Origin: G963662905 sp963676415
Lineage (GTDB): Bacteria; Bacteroidota; Bacteroidia; Bacteroidales; WRLA01
Assembly: GCA_963676415.1 (NCBI GenBank)
Contig: OY781097.1
Span: 2,914,001-2,978,000 of the forward strand
Direction of reading: 5' to 3'
DNA: 64,000 nucleotides
Shown: positions 1 to 9,301 of the stretch, in pieces
Layout of the letters: every line of letters begins with the position of its first letter
Position numbering within the stretch: the first letter of the stretch is position 1
Made by a program: the position numbers and the translations under genes
The notes under the pieces: model-generated
What the model was told of the DNA's origin: nothing
The model's input: only the letters and a program-made list of their open reading frames with translations
Database searches by the model: none

Positions 1-350
1 TCCACTAGGAATTTCGTGGGTAACAATAATGTTTCGAAAAAATACGCAGGTATTTATTAATGATCTATTGATCCCAAATAGATTCCTCCCTACACAAAGC
101 CTTAATCACTTCGTTTGGCTTTGTTTTGGTCGGAATGACGCTGTTTATTAGGTGTTTAGGGCAAATGCGGCCCGGTTACTGAGCGTCCTGTGGTGAGCGT
201 AGCCGAACCAAGTCGAAGTGCGCCGCATTTGCCTCCTGACTTCATAAAAACCCGTCATTCCGACAAAGTTTTCCGAAGTATAAGGAAACTTTGGAGGAAT
301 CTGTTTGAAATAAAGTAATTTTTCTTTCCACGAAATTCCGTGTAGTACCA
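1..350. repeat. Dispersed long imperfect palindrome, copy A
   Basis: The outer ends are near inverted copies (ATTTCGTGGG near the left edge, CACGAAATTCCG near the right). Nested inside are further inverted pairs: GATTCCTCC / GGAGGAATC, GTCGGAATGACG / CGTCATTCCGAC and GCAAATGCGGC / GCCGCATTTGC. The centre carries a GAGCGTAGCCGAACC-like microrepeat. The same unit recurs at 20719, 29045 and 31644. A 67-codon open frame on the minus strand (148-351) lies wholly in the repeat and is not a gene. The left edge may run beyond the window. Confidence 0.85.
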
Positions 351-394
351 TAAAGGACAGTATATTTTATAAATATTTAGAAAACACCAGATAT

Positions 395-916
395 ATGTTT
401 AAAATGAAGAAATCACTTTTGTTCTGGGCAGTATTTGCTTTGATGTCCGGAGCCTTGTTTTCTTTTTCATCCTGCAAAGATGATGATGACGATGTCGGCA
501 CAATCAACACCCATGACGAGCTTTACGTAAAGTTTATCAATGATGAACGATCAGTAGTTAATATAGTCGGGATGCAGCTCCGTCCGCACGGAAAGGCTGA
601 TGAGGAAACTGGCCCTACAGGAACCTGGTCGGAAGATATTATTCCCGGCGTGGACATTGTTCCGGGCGGCCATACCTTTTTCACTGTGAAAATTCCAAAT
701 CTCGACCGCTATGAATATCGCCTGATAATAAAAACACCTGAAGGCCAAACTATTAAAATGTGGGAACAGGAAGGCTGGGATAATGAATCCTATTACTACA
801 TCACCCATTGGGGCGGTGATGAACGTACTGTGACCACAACCATTTATTTCCATGCCGAAACCGGACGTTATTATATCGGTGGTTGGGGCGATTGGGCAGG
901 AATTGGCAAGAAATAG
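395..916 (+). CDS. Small lipoprotein of unknown function
   Basis: 173 residues. The N-terminus has a basic start, a hydrophobic core and a lipobox ending FSSC at about residues 24-27, followed by a run of aspartates (KDDDDD). After lipidation the acidic residues next to the cysteine are typical of Bacteroidota lipoproteins. A second ATG at 404 would give a cleaner signal peptide (MKKSLLFWAVFALM). The mature part is rich in W, Y and G and contains strand-like stretches; no family was recognised. It stands alone between repeat copy A and the CHAT gene. The role is unknown; a surface or periplasmic location is inferred from the lipobox. Confidence 0.75.
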   Translation: MFKMKKSLLFWAVFALMSGALFSFSSCKDDDDDVGTINTHDELYVKFINDERSVVNIVGMQLRPHGKADEETGPTGTWSEDIIPGVDIVPGGHTFFTVKIPNLDRYEYRLIIKTPEGQTIKMWEQEGWDNESYYYITHWGGDERTVTTTIYFHAETGRYYIGGWGDWAGIGKK

Positions 917-985
917 GACCTTATTCCATTAGCTGTTAACAAAATGATAATCAATAATTCCTTCTGAGTTATGGATTTTTCATTT

Positions 986-993
986 TATCTTTG
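986..993 (+). promoter_or_regulatory. Bacteroidota -7 box before the CHAT gene
   Basis: TATCTTTG matches TAnnTTTG exactly. It lies about 70-85 bases before the two candidate starts of the CHAT gene. No convincing -33 TTTG was found at the expected spacing. Confidence 0.5.
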
Positions 994-1061
994 CGGCGGA
1001 AAGGAGCTGAACTTCGAAACAATATATTACTATGAGCTAAATACAGTTCGTAATACTAATT

Positions 1062-3941
1062 TTGCCGATTATGGAAAAACCCTTGATTTTCATACTGCTT
1101 TTTTTGGGCAGTCTAATACTTTCTGCACAAGATGTCCCCGAATATAAGAAAGGTCTAATGGCCAGCCCACTATGGGAAAAATTTCAACAATCTGATGATC
1201 TTGATACATGCCTGATGCTTTTTGAAGAATGTATGCTGGCTTTTGATACTGCAAGTCAGAAATCTGCAGAGCAGATACTCTTTGTGCAGACTGAAATTGC
1301 CTGTCATTTTTCCCGTATGCAACAGCTGCATTTTTCTGATAGCCTGGCAGGTGCATGTCAAAAACGATTTATAGAAGGCGGCTATGATACCTTGAATTAT
1401 GCGTATGGAAATATTTATAATGCGTATAGTCTGAATGCCGTTTATATTGCTCCGGATCAAAGGTATCCGCTATATGAACGCATGGCGAAAATCTGGCAGG
1501 TAGTGGGCGATCAGAAACTCAATACGCATTGCCTGATTGAGCTGGTTAACGGAATGCCGGTAAACCAAGATACCGAGAAACGACTAGTGCTGCTCGACAG
1601 TGCCATAAGGATTTGCAAAAGGGAAGGCTATGATTTTTATCTTGCTGCAGCATTGGCCCTTAAAGGACAGTTTGTGAGTTATTATGATCCTGTATTTGCC
1701 CGTGAGATCCTCGAAGAATCAATAGCTGTGCTCAATGATATGCCAATACCTAATTATCGTTTTATGTTGGTGGCTTATAGTATGATGGCCGGTGTTTATC
1801 ATGATTTGGGCGATGAATACCTTGATCAGGAAATCTATTGGCATCTGCAACAGGAAAAAATCTTTAGTGAAAAAGGGATTTTTTCTCCGCCACGCCAGCT
1901 GGAATTGTATCTGAATTTTTTTGATACATATCTGGAAATTAAGGATTATGCAAATGCCCGTCGTTGTGTTGATTCAACAAGCTATATTTTTAACAATTAC
2001 TTCGACAGTACCCATATTTATTTTCCTTTTCACTTGATGCGAAAAGCCAAGTTGCTGACCAAAGAAGACAGCATGGATAAAGCACGCCCGTATGCCCAAA
2101 GAGCATTGAAACTATTAGAAGAATCAGGAAGGTTTTCGTCCGTGCTTAATGTCAGGGATGTCCTTGCAGAAATTGAATGGCGCTCTGGTAACAAAGACAA
2201 GGCCATGGATATTGTGAATTATACTTTATTTGCTTCTTTTGGCCAGGAAATTCCTGAAAATCCATTGGATTTACCTGAAATTACATCTATTGAAGAAGAG
2301 ATGGTTACGGTTGTTCCTCCTGCGCTTGAGAATAAAATCCTGCTGATGCTGGAATTGTATGACGAAAATCCTTCTCAGGAATTGCTGGACGCTCTTATTG
2401 CACATTATCAGCTTGCTGTGGAATATTATGAGCGCTTTATGATTTCTGCCCTGAGCATGGATGAATCCCTGATCAGTTACAGTAAAATATTGGATAAAAT
2501 CACCAATGACGCACTGACCGCCTTTGCTGATATTGAAATGGATCAAAAAACATGCAAAGGGCTGTGGGAAGTTGTATCGGCCAATAAAGCAAACCAATTG
2601 CTGATTAACCGCCTGAAATCAAAAGAGATGGAGCATGATTCTTATGCAGATCAGAAAAAAAACCTGATGGCAGAGATACAGGAATTACAGGTAAAGCTGG
2701 AGGATATGCCTGATCAGGAAAGTGATGCCTATGCCGGACTGCATGACAAATGGTTGGAAAAAAACCAGCAATTGCTTGTAATCCAGATGAAATCCGCTGA
2801 GAATAGTCCCGAAGCCAGCCTGCATACAAAGGCTATGATCAATGCCGGTGATCTGCTGGAAAAAATCCCGCAAAGGACTTCCGTTCTGGATTATTATCTT
2901 TTCGATTCCGTTGTGTATTGCTTTGAAGCGCATAATGGCATACTCTCTTTCCGTGCCGAGCAGCTCAATCAACCTATGGATAAGGAAATCAAAAAGGTTT
3001 TCCGTGCCATAAAAACAGGACGTTACAGTGATCAAAATCTGGCAAGCTTATCGGACATTTTATTTAAAGATCAGTATCTCGCTGGAGTCTCAAAACTGAT
3101 AGTCATCCCGGATAAAGACTTATTCCTGTTGCCATTCGAACTCTTGCCCTATGGGGATAAAAAGATGCTGATTGAAGATTTTAGTATTGTTTATAATTAT
3201 TCTCCGGTTTTTTATTATGAAGCCTTGCAAAAAGAGTATCAACAACCTGAAGAACTACTCCTTATGGCGCCCGGCTTTGACAGCGAAGAAGGGGCATTGC
3301 TGGCACAACGCTCTCCTTTCCGCGGAAAAGAACTTGCCGATTTTGATGATATTGCTTTTGAAAGCGGTGAAGGCATTAGCTTGGCGTCCTTGCCTTATAC
3401 TTTAAAGGAGGTGGCGAAAATTGAGAAAATCGGACGTAAAAAAGGATTAAAAACCAATCTGCTGACCGGAAGCAAAGCTACAGAGCAAGCCTTTATGGAA
3501 AATGCACCGGATGCAGGAATTATCCATATCGCCACACATGGTATTGCCATAAAATCCCAGCCGAACAAAACCGGTGTTTTCCTGAATCAGGATGTGGGCG
3601 ATGAGAAGGATGGTTTCCTTAAAATGAGCGAGCTCTTCACTATGGATTTGAAGGCTTCGCTGGTAGTGCTTTCGGCATGTAAAACCGCTTATGGAGATAT
3701 TGCCGAAGGTGAAGGTATTATGGCCTTGCCGCGTGGCTTCCTTTTTGCCGGTGCCGAAAACATCCTGGCAAGCCTTTGGAAAGTGCACGATAAGCACAGC
3801 ATGGAACTGATGCTGGATTTCTACGAAGCTTATCTGAGCGGTGATAGTTATGCCGAAGCACTCCGTCAAGCCAAATTAAAAGCCATTAAGGAAGGGCAAC
3901 AGCCCCTGAACTGGGCAGGTTTTATTTTGATTGGTGATTAG
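1062..3941 (+). CDS. Secreted TPR-CHAT domain protein (caspase-like)
   Basis: 959 residues. A signal peptide (MEKPLIFILLFLGSLILSAQ from the second ATG at 1071) is followed by about 500 residues of helical repeats of TPR type, a coiled-coil region near residues 530-570, and a C-terminal CHAT domain (about 640-959). The CHAT domain shows the expected catalytic pair: His826 in HIATHG and Cys873 in LSACKT, then GEGIMALPRGFLFAGAENILASLW-like family features. CHAT proteins are caspase-HetF-type cysteine proteases. Signal peptide plus CHAT implies action in the periplasm or outside the cell. It has its own promoter box and no operon partner; the next gene converges on it. Substrate unknown. The start is either 1062 or 1071. 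Confidence 0.85.
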   Translation: MPIMEKPLIFILLFLGSLILSAQDVPEYKKGLMASPLWEKFQQSDDLDTCLMLFEECMLAFDTASQKSAEQILFVQTEIACHFSRMQQLHFSDSLAGACQKRFIEGGYDTLNYAYGNIYNAYSLNAVYIAPDQRYPLYERMAKIWQVVGDQKLNTHCLIELVNGMPVNQDTEKRLVLLDSAIRICKREGYDFYLAAALALKGQFVSYYDPVFAREILEESIAVLNDMPIPNYRFMLVAYSMMAGVYHDLGDEYLDQEIYWHLQQEKIFSEKGIFSPPRQLELYLNFFDTYLEIKDYANARRCVDSTSYIFNNYFDSTHIYFPFHLMRKAKLLTKEDSMDKARPYAQRALKLLEESGRFSSVLNVRDVLAEIEWRSGNKDKAMDIVNYTLFASFGQEIPENPLDLPEITSIEEEMVTVVPPALENKILLMLELYDENPSQELLDALIAHYQLAVEYYERFMISALSMDESLISYSKILDKITNDALTAFADIEMDQKTCKGLWEVVSANKANQLLINRLKSKEMEHDSYADQKKNLMAEIQELQVKLEDMPDQESDAYAGLHDKWLEKNQQLLVIQMKSAENSPEASLHTKAMINAGDLLEKIPQRTSVLDYYLFDSVVYCFEAHNGILSFRAEQLNQPMDKEIKKVFRAIKTGRYSDQNLASLSDILFKDQYLAGVSKLIVIPDKDLFLLPFELLPYGDKKMLIEDFSIVYNYSPVFYYEALQKEYQQPEELLLMAPGFDSEEGALLAQRSPFRGKELADFDDIAFESGEGISLASLPYTLKEVAKIEKIGRKKGLKTNLLTGSKATEQAFMENAPDAGIIHIATHGIAIKSQPNKTGVFLNQDVGDEKDGFLKMSELFTMDLKASLVVLSACKTAYGDIAEGEGIMALPRGFLFAGAENILASLWKVHDKHSMELMLDFYEAYLSGDSYAEALRQAKLKAIKEGQQPLNWAGFILIGD

Positions 3942-3950
3942 TTTGTTTCA

Positions 3951-3981
3951 TTCATCGGATGACTTCAAGTCAACCGATGAA
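3951..3981. repeat. CATCGGATGACTT hairpin between convergent genes
   Basis: Arms TTCATCGGATGACTT and AAGTCAACCGATGAA are inverted copies with one mismatch and a 1-base loop. The same sequence family occurs as a cluster at 35329-35420. It starts 9 bases after the CHAT stop and could act as a terminator-like hairpin, though there is no T-tract. Confidence 0.6.
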
Positions 3982-4041
3982 TTTGATCCATTGCTGCAAC
4001 CACAGGGCAACGCTATTGCATCGGTGTTGATTAAACAGAAC

Positions 4042-4072
4042 AAAAAAGGCCACCTCCAAAGGCAGCCTTTTC
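4042..4072 (-). terminator. Terminator of the CoA-transferase gene
   Basis: On the minus strand an AAGGCTGCC / GGTGGCCTT stem (with two G-U pairs) is followed by a T-run. It begins about 20 bases after the stop codon of the minus-strand CoA-transferase gene. Confidence 0.6.
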
Positions 4073-4093
4073 AATATAGTTTTCAGAAAAAAA

Positions 4094-5386
4094 TTATTTC
4101 ACCCTCAAAAAATGTGCTCCAAAACGCTCAAAGGCTGCTTTTTCGAGCGATTCGCGGTGGTTTGGGTGGGCGATGTTGATCAGGGCACGGGCGCGCTGCT
4201 GCAGGTTTTTGCCATAGAGGTTGGCAGCGCCGTATTCCGTTACGATATAGTGCATATTGGCACGTGTGGTTACAACACCTGCGCCGGTTTTCAGCATGGG
4301 GCTGATTTTTGAAAACTTGCCGTTCTTTGTAGTCGATGGAATAGCAATCATGGGTTTGCCCCCTTCTGAATAGCCGGCACCACGAATAAAGTCGATCTGT
4401 CCACCAACACCCGAATAATGTTTCGGGCCAATGGAATCGGAGCAAACCTGCCCGGTGAGATCCACTTCAATGGCAGAATTGATGGCAGTAACTTTTGGGT
4501 TCTGGCGAATTGTGGCTACGGCATTCACATAGGCAACATCCATCATGGCCACTCCGGGGTTGTCATCAACAAAATCGTAGGTTTTTGTTGTTCCCATCAG
4601 GAAAGAAGCTACAGTTTTGCCTATATCAAGTTTTTTGCGGCTGTTGTCAACTGTACCGTTTTCGATCAGCGGAATAAGCCCATCGGAAAACATTTCGGTA
4701 TGCACACCCAAATGTTTATGGTTTGTGAGTGATGCCAGTACAGCGTTGGGGATGGCTCCAATGCCCATTTGCAGGGTGGCTCCGTCTTCGATCAGTTCTG
4801 CACAGTTTTTCCCAATCTGGAATTCTACTTCTGACGGTTCGGGAAAACTGGCTTCGATCAGCGGGCTGTCCTGCTCCACGAAAGTATCAATTTGGCGCAT
4901 GTGGATGATGGCATCGCCCCAAGTGCGCGGAACATGTTTGTTTACTACGGCAATCACGTGTTTGGCTTCCTGAACTGCGGCCAGGGAGCAGTCAACGGAA
5001 GTCCCAATGGAAACATATCCAAATTTATCTGGAGGGCTTACCTGGATCATGGCAACATCTATCGGTAGATAACCTTCGCGGATGAGACGTGGTGTTTCGC
5101 TCAGGAAAACAGGGATGTAGTCCGCATGCCCGGCTTGTGTTGCCTGGCGTACATTGTGCCCCACAAAATAGGAATCAAGATGGAAAATACCGTCATATTG
5201 TTCTTCTGTGTAGGGTGCAGCACCTTCGGTGTGGATGTGCAGGATGTTCACATCTTTGAGTTCGCTTGATCGGCCAACCATGGCATCGATTAGGATTTTT
5301 GGTGCAAGCGCAACGCTGTGGATGAATACCCGGTCGCCGCTTTTGATTACTTTTACGGCTTCTTCGGCTGTTTTAGCAGTGTACAT
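4094..5386 (-). CDS. Acetyl-CoA hydrolase/transferase family CoA-transferase
   Basis: 430 residues, full length for the family that includes 4-hydroxybutyrate and butyryl-CoA:acetate CoA-transferases. The N-terminal half contains the AKHVIAVVN and VQVSPPDKFGYVS-type segments; the centre has GIGAIPNAVLASL followed by HTEMFSDG, whose glutamate corresponds to the family's catalytic residue; the C-terminus has the diagnostic TEYGAANLYGKNLQQRAR. These enzymes move CoA between acetate and other short acids in the cytoplasm and commonly serve in fermentation of amino acids or organic acids. The gene is monocistronic with its own promoter box (5426) and terminator (4042). The exact acyl partner cannot be told from sequence. 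Confidence 0.9.
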   Translation of the reverse strand: MYTAKTAEEAVKVIKSGDRVFIHSVALAPKILIDAMVGRSSELKDVNILHIHTEGAAPYTEEQYDGIFHLDSYFVGHNVRQATQAGHADYIPVFLSETPRLIREGYLPIDVAMIQVSPPDKFGYVSIGTSVDCSLAAVQEAKHVIAVVNKHVPRTWGDAIIHMRQIDTFVEQDSPLIEASFPEPSEVEFQIGKNCAELIEDGATLQMGIGAIPNAVLASLTNHKHLGVHTEMFSDGLIPLIENGTVDNSRKKLDIGKTVASFLMGTTKTYDFVDDNPGVAMMDVAYVNAVATIRQNPKVTAINSAIEVDLTGQVCSDSIGPKHYSGVGGQIDFIRGAGYSEGGKPMIAIPSTTKNGKFSKISPMLKTGAGVVTTRANMHYIVTEYGAANLYGKNLQQRARALINIAHPNHRESLEKAAFERFGAHFLRVK

Positions 5387-5425
5387 AATGAGTTTATTTT
5401 AGTGTGTGTGATTAAGTTTCGCAGG

Positions 5426-5457
5426 CAAAATTAATAAGTTACTGATCCTAATACAAT
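5426..5457 (-). promoter_or_regulatory. Promoter of the CoA-transferase gene
   Basis: Reading the minus strand: ATTG, 20 bases, then TAATTTTG, which fits TAnnTTTG. The -7 box ends about 39 bases before the ATG at 5386. Confidence 0.55.
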
Positions 5458-5572
5458 AAAATGTTGATGAAGATGCGTGCCCAATGAATCCAAATGAAGT
5501 CCGGAAACATCCCGTTTCGCCTGAAAATCGCCTGAAATAATTTTTCTTCTGGCTATTCCTTGTAGATTCTTG

Positions 5573-5580
5573 TATTTTTG
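5573..5580 (+). promoter_or_regulatory. -7 box of the lytic transglycosylase gene
   Basis: TATTTTTG fits TAnnTTTG exactly and is followed by CGCC, a common Bacteroidota context. It lies inside the longest open frame, so translation should begin downstream, at the ATG at 5618. Confidence 0.6.
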
Positions 5581-5617
5581 CGCCTTCATTTCAAATCCAG
5601 ATAGAATTTTTACATTT

Positions 5618-7345
5618 ATGAGATTGATAAAAAAAATAACTCTAAGAATAACAGCTCTTTTTCTTTTTTATTTTCCTTTTACGCAATCACTTTTTGCCCA
5701 TTTAGACAGCATTCCCGATAGCACAGTGAATATCAGCTTGCAGCAAAGTGATTTGATGGCATTTCGTTTTGATACCTTGCCCGATGGTTTTATAATAAAA
5801 AAAGATTCCCGATTGCTCGAGATGCTTGACAGTATGAGCATTGCAATGGTTTATCGCTTTGATGCCTTGAAAACCGACACCAATGAGTTGAATATTTATG
5901 GTTATCAGCCCAATGAAATACCTGATTTTCCGGATTCTGTGCTGAATACACGTATCGAAGCGCTGAATGCCGAAACGCCAATCGAACTGACTTATAATAA
6001 AGTAGTCGATAATTATATTGATCTCTACAGCAAAAACCGCCGTGAGCTTACAGGCAGGCTTCTCGGTCTTGCTGAACTATATTTTCCGCTTTTTGAAGAG
6101 ACACTGGATAAATACGATATGCCTTTGGAAATCAAATATCTGGCCGTAGTGGAATCGGCATTGAACCCCCGTGCCCGTAGTTGGGTGGGCGCCAAAGGTT
6201 TATGGCAGTTTATGTATTATACCGGAAAAATGTACGGGCTGAAAGTTACCAGTCTGGTCGATGACCGTAATGATCCGGTAAAGGCCACGGATGCTGCTTG
6301 CCGCCATTTGCGCGATTTGCACGATATTTATGATGACTGGTCATTGGCGCTGGCGGCTTACAATAGCGGTGCTGGTAACGTGAATAAAGCTGTGCGCCGT
6401 GCAGGAGGCACAAAGAATTACTGGGCGGTATGGCCGTATTTGCCCAGGGAAACACGCGGTTATGTGCCTGCTTTTATTGCGGTAAACTATGTGATGCATT
6501 ACCATAAAGAGCATAATATTTATCCCATTGCACCCGATATCGTTTACTATGAAACAGATACGGTTTATGTCAATGAGGCCCTGCATCTGGAACAGGTTTC
6601 AGCAGTGCTGGATATTCCTATGGACATCCTGCAGTTGCTTAATCCGGCTTATCGTCAGGACATCATCCCGGCAACGGAAAAGAAAAGCTATGTGTTGCGT
6701 TTGCCAAGAGCTAAGATGAGCGGTTTTCTTAATAACCAGGATAGTATTTCCCATTATAAAACCCGCAGCGGAATCAAGCGCGAGAAAGTATTGGCCGAAA
6801 TTAAAAAAGCTCAGGAACGGCAAGTGCATATTGTGAAAAGTGGAGAGAATCTGGGGCTGATTGCCCGAAAATACCATGTGTCTGTTTCGTCGCTGAAAAA
6901 GTGGAACAATATGCGGTCAACGCGTATCTATCCAGGGCAGAAACTGGTGGTTTTTCCATCTCCGGGATATTGGGGTAAAAGCTATTCAAAAAAACAGCAT
7001 ACAAAATCAAAAAGCGGCACGCATATTGTAAGTAATGGCGAGAGCCTGAGCAGCATCGCCAAAAAATACGGAACAAGTGTTGATGAACTCAAAAACTGGA
7101 ACGGATTGAAATCGAATATGATCCGCAAAGGGCAAAGCCTGGTGGTTAAAGATCCAGAGGCGAAAATCGATCCGTCCAAACACAAAATCATTAGTTATGA
7201 AGTGCAAAAAGGCGATACGCTTTGGGATATAGCTAAGAAATATGATGGTGTATCAGTGGATAATCTGAAGGCCATCAATAATATGAACCGAAGGAGCAAA
7301 TTAAAACCCGGACAAATTATTAAAATCGCAATACCGCAAACCTAA
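5618..7345 (+). CDS. Membrane-bound lytic transglycosylase with three LysM domains (MltD-like)
   Basis: 575 residues from ATG 5618; an upstream in-frame TTG at 5570 is excluded by the promoter box at 5573. A hydrophobic signal peptide precedes a goose-lysozyme-type SLT domain: KYDMPLEIKYLAVVESALNPRARSxxGAKG carries the catalytic glutamate in VES, and LALAAYNSGAGNV is the conserved C-terminal motif. Three LysM repeats follow (about residues 405-450, 470-515 and 525-575), each starting HIVKSGE-, HIVSNGE- or YEVQKGD-like. The enzyme cleaves peptidoglycan glycan strands in the periplasm and LysM anchors it to the wall. It is followed 10 bases later by the DUF4837 gene, so the two are probably co-transcribed. 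Confidence 0.92.
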   Translation: MRLIKKITLRITALFLFYFPFTQSLFAHLDSIPDSTVNISLQQSDLMAFRFDTLPDGFIIKKDSRLLEMLDSMSIAMVYRFDALKTDTNELNIYGYQPNEIPDFPDSVLNTRIEALNAETPIELTYNKVVDNYIDLYSKNRRELTGRLLGLAELYFPLFEETLDKYDMPLEIKYLAVVESALNPRARSWVGAKGLWQFMYYTGKMYGLKVTSLVDDRNDPVKATDAACRHLRDLHDIYDDWSLALAAYNSGAGNVNKAVRRAGGTKNYWAVWPYLPRETRGYVPAFIAVNYVMHYHKEHNIYPIAPDIVYYETDTVYVNEALHLEQVSAVLDIPMDILQLLNPAYRQDIIPATEKKSYVLRLPRAKMSGFLNNQDSISHYKTRSGIKREKVLAEIKKAQERQVHIVKSGENLGLIARKYHVSVSSLKKWNNMRSTRIYPGQKLVVFPSPGYWGKSYSKKQHTKSKSGTHIVSNGESLSSIAKKYGTSVDELKNWNGLKSNMIRKGQSLVVKDPEAKIDPSKHKIISYEVQKGDTLWDIAKKYDGVSVDNLKAINNMNRRSKLKPGQIIKIAIPQT

Positions 7346-7355
7346 AAAAAAAGTC

Positions 7356-8381
7356 ATGTACAGATTAATTTCATTTTTCAGCTTTTTGTCTTTGATATTT
7401 ATCATTAGCTCATGCACGATCAGCAACTCCAAAAGCGGAGGATCCGATCATTCCGGAGGAAAAACCAATGAAATACTGGTTGTTACCAATACGGATGTGA
7501 TGTGGCGTGGTGTGATTGGAGAGGCTGTAACCGGTTTTTTTGGTAGCCTGCGCGACGACCTGCCACAACCCGAACCGCTTTTTAGCCTGGCGTACACCAA
7601 TGAACCGCAGTTTAATTCAACGAAGATACTGAAAAAGCACCACAATATTTTTGTTGTGAATATCGACCCGAAACTTTCCAAATCATTTATTGAAACCAAG
7701 GAAGACCTTTGGTCTGTTCCGCAAAGGGTTGTGAAAATAAATGCCAAGGATCAGGAAGAATTTTTTCTGCTCTTTAATGAATATAAAGAGGCTTTCCTGA
7801 AGATGTTTGATGATCTGGAAATCAAGCGTACGCAGAAAACCCTGAAATTGGGCGAAGATGTGATGATGTCGCAGAAACTGGCAAAGAAATTCGGCATAAA
7901 GCTTTTGTTGCCTGCCGGTTTTCAGGTAGTTAAAGAAGGCAAAGATTTCGCATGGCTTCGTCAGAGCGTTAGCAAAACAAGTCAGGACCTGCAGGTCAAT
8001 TTTATGATTTATACCTATCCTTATACCGATACCAACGCATTTAATCCGGATCGTATCATTGCTGTGCGCGATTCTGTTTGCAAGGAATATGTTTCAGGGC
8101 CCAGCGAAAGCTCTTATGTAAAAACAGCTACGAAGGTAATTCCGCCGGTATTTAATGAAACCGGCGACCTGATTGATGGTTATGCCGTAGAAACCATGGG
8201 GCTCTGGGAGCTGGAAGGAGATTTCATGGGCGGCCCTTTCCTGAGCTATACTTTTGTTAATCCGAATCGCCAGGAAGTCGTTACAATGGAAGGATTTATC
8301 TATAATCCGAACAACAAAAAAGCCGTGTATCTCCGACAGGTGGAAGCCATGATGAAGAGTGTGGTTTTCTCGGAAGAGTAA
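7356..8381 (+). CDS. DUF4837 family lipoprotein
   Basis: 341 residues. The N-terminal hydrophobic segment ends in a lipobox IISSC (cysteine near residue 20), then a low-complexity S/G linker and the sequence NEILVVTNTDVMW, which resembles the start of DUF4837. The family is restricted to Bacteroidota and has no known function. The gene starts 10 bases after the lytic transglycosylase stop and ends at a shared terminator, suggesting a two-gene operon for envelope functions. Family assignment rests on remembered similarity of length, lipobox and N-terminal motif. Confidence 0.75.
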   Translation: MYRLISFFSFLSLIFIISSCTISNSKSGGSDHSGGKTNEILVVTNTDVMWRGVIGEAVTGFFGSLRDDLPQPEPLFSLAYTNEPQFNSTKILKKHHNIFVVNIDPKLSKSFIETKEDLWSVPQRVVKINAKDQEEFFLLFNEYKEAFLKMFDDLEIKRTQKTLKLGEDVMMSQKLAKKFGIKLLLPAGFQVVKEGKDFAWLRQSVSKTSQDLQVNFMIYTYPYTDTNAFNPDRIIAVRDSVCKEYVSGPSESSYVKTATKVIPPVFNETGDLIDGYAVETMGLWELEGDFMGGPFLSYTFVNPNRQEVVTMEGFIYNPNNKKAVYLRQVEAMMKSVVFSEE

Positions 8382-8396
8382 GGAAAAACATCAATA

Positions 8397-8437
8397 AAAA
8401 AAAGGCTGGATGACTTTTGGGTTCCGGCCTTTTTTTA
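8397..8437. terminator. Bidirectional terminator between convergent genes
   Basis: An A-run, AAGGCTGGA, a 12-base loop, TCCGGCCTT and a T-run make a stem with a T-tract on either strand. It sits between the DUF4837 gene (+) and the HAD phosphatase gene (-) and overlaps the latter's stop codon. Confidence 0.8.
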
Positions 8438-9259
8438 TTTGCCTTCTGTGATTTTGCGTGCAATACTGCCGATGGCCATTTGAAGGCTGTTGGACAGGTC
8501 GGAGCCGGCACTGTAATTGGCCGAATACAAACTACTTACCCTGCCGTCTTCAATAAAATCCCATGCTTTGCCCCAGCGGTCTTGTTTTTTGGGGTCATAA
8601 ACGGCAAAGGCAATCCCGTTATAACGTTTTATCAAACTGAAACAGGGGATATCCGTGAGGCCATCGCCAACAAAAACCATGTTTTCTATTTTTATGCGAT
8701 AGTCTTTATATGCAATTTTTTCATTTACACCAAATGGGTTTGAAATGGCTTTTTCTCCGATAATTCCTTTGGATATTTGAAAAATGTAGCGCGTTTTATC
8801 GGTGAATGAAATCACTTTTTTTGGGAAAAGGATATTGCCCTGTGCATCATAATGAAACTCGCTGCCCCAGCATTCTGTGAAAAAAGGCGCAATCCGGCAG
8901 TTCCGGATGATTTCCCCAATACCGCTTGAAATTATATAAAACTCAAGGTCAATGTCAGGGAAGTTTTTCTTTAGGTCGGTTTTGAGTCTTGTGAACAAAC
9001 GCGTAACTCCTTTATGGAATTTCAGCTTTTTCCCAAAACTGATAAGCTGTTCGCGGCTGATTGGACGATCCAGTTCCTTGCTCAGTTCGAGCAGTTGAAA
9101 CATATATGCGGGTATCGGGTCCCAATCCTGATTGTCCAAGGGCTGAACGCGTTCTTTCCAGAATTTTTCTGCATCCACACCGAGATATTCAAGGAGCTGC
9201 GAGGTTGAATCGTGCGTGAGTGTATCATCAAAATCAAAAATCAGTGCTATACGAGACAT
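8435..9259 (-). CDS. HAD-family phosphatase
   Basis: 274 residues. Motif I is FDFDDTLT (residues 8-15), with the nucleophilic and acid/base aspartates; motif II lies in YIISSG; motif III/IV is FVGDGLTDIPCF near residue 195. The layout, with a helical cap between motifs I and II, resembles phosphoserine-phosphatase-like members of the haloacid dehalogenase superfamily. It is cytoplasmic, with no signal peptide. The substrate is not predictable. Single gene with its own -7 box at 9280. Confidence 0.85.
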   Translation of the reverse strand: MSRIALIFDFDDTLTHDSTSQLLEYLGVDAEKFWKERVQPLDNQDWDPIPAYMFQLLELSKELDRPISREQLISFGKKLKFHKGVTRLFTRLKTDLKKNFPDIDLEFYIISSGIGEIIRNCRIAPFFTECWGSEFHYDAQGNILFPKKVISFTDKTRYIFQISKGIIGEKAISNPFGVNEKIAYKDYRIKIENMVFVGDGLTDIPCFSLIKRYNGIAFAVYDPKKQDRWGKAWDFIEDGRVSSLYSANYSAGSDLSNSLQMAIGSIARKITEGK

Positions 9260-9279
9260 TTTACTAATGTTGAGTAATG

Positions 9280-9287
9280 CAAAGGTA
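9280..9287 (-). promoter_or_regulatory. -7 box of the HAD phosphatase gene
   Basis: On the minus strand TACCTTTG fits TAnnTTTG, 20 bases before the ATG. No clear -33 box. Confidence 0.5.
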
Positions 9288-9301
9288 GTTATTGTGCCCG
9301 T

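Noticed and set aside
148..351. 67-codon minus-strand frame
   Set aside because: Lies entirely inside the dispersed palindromic repeat and is not kept open in the other copies.
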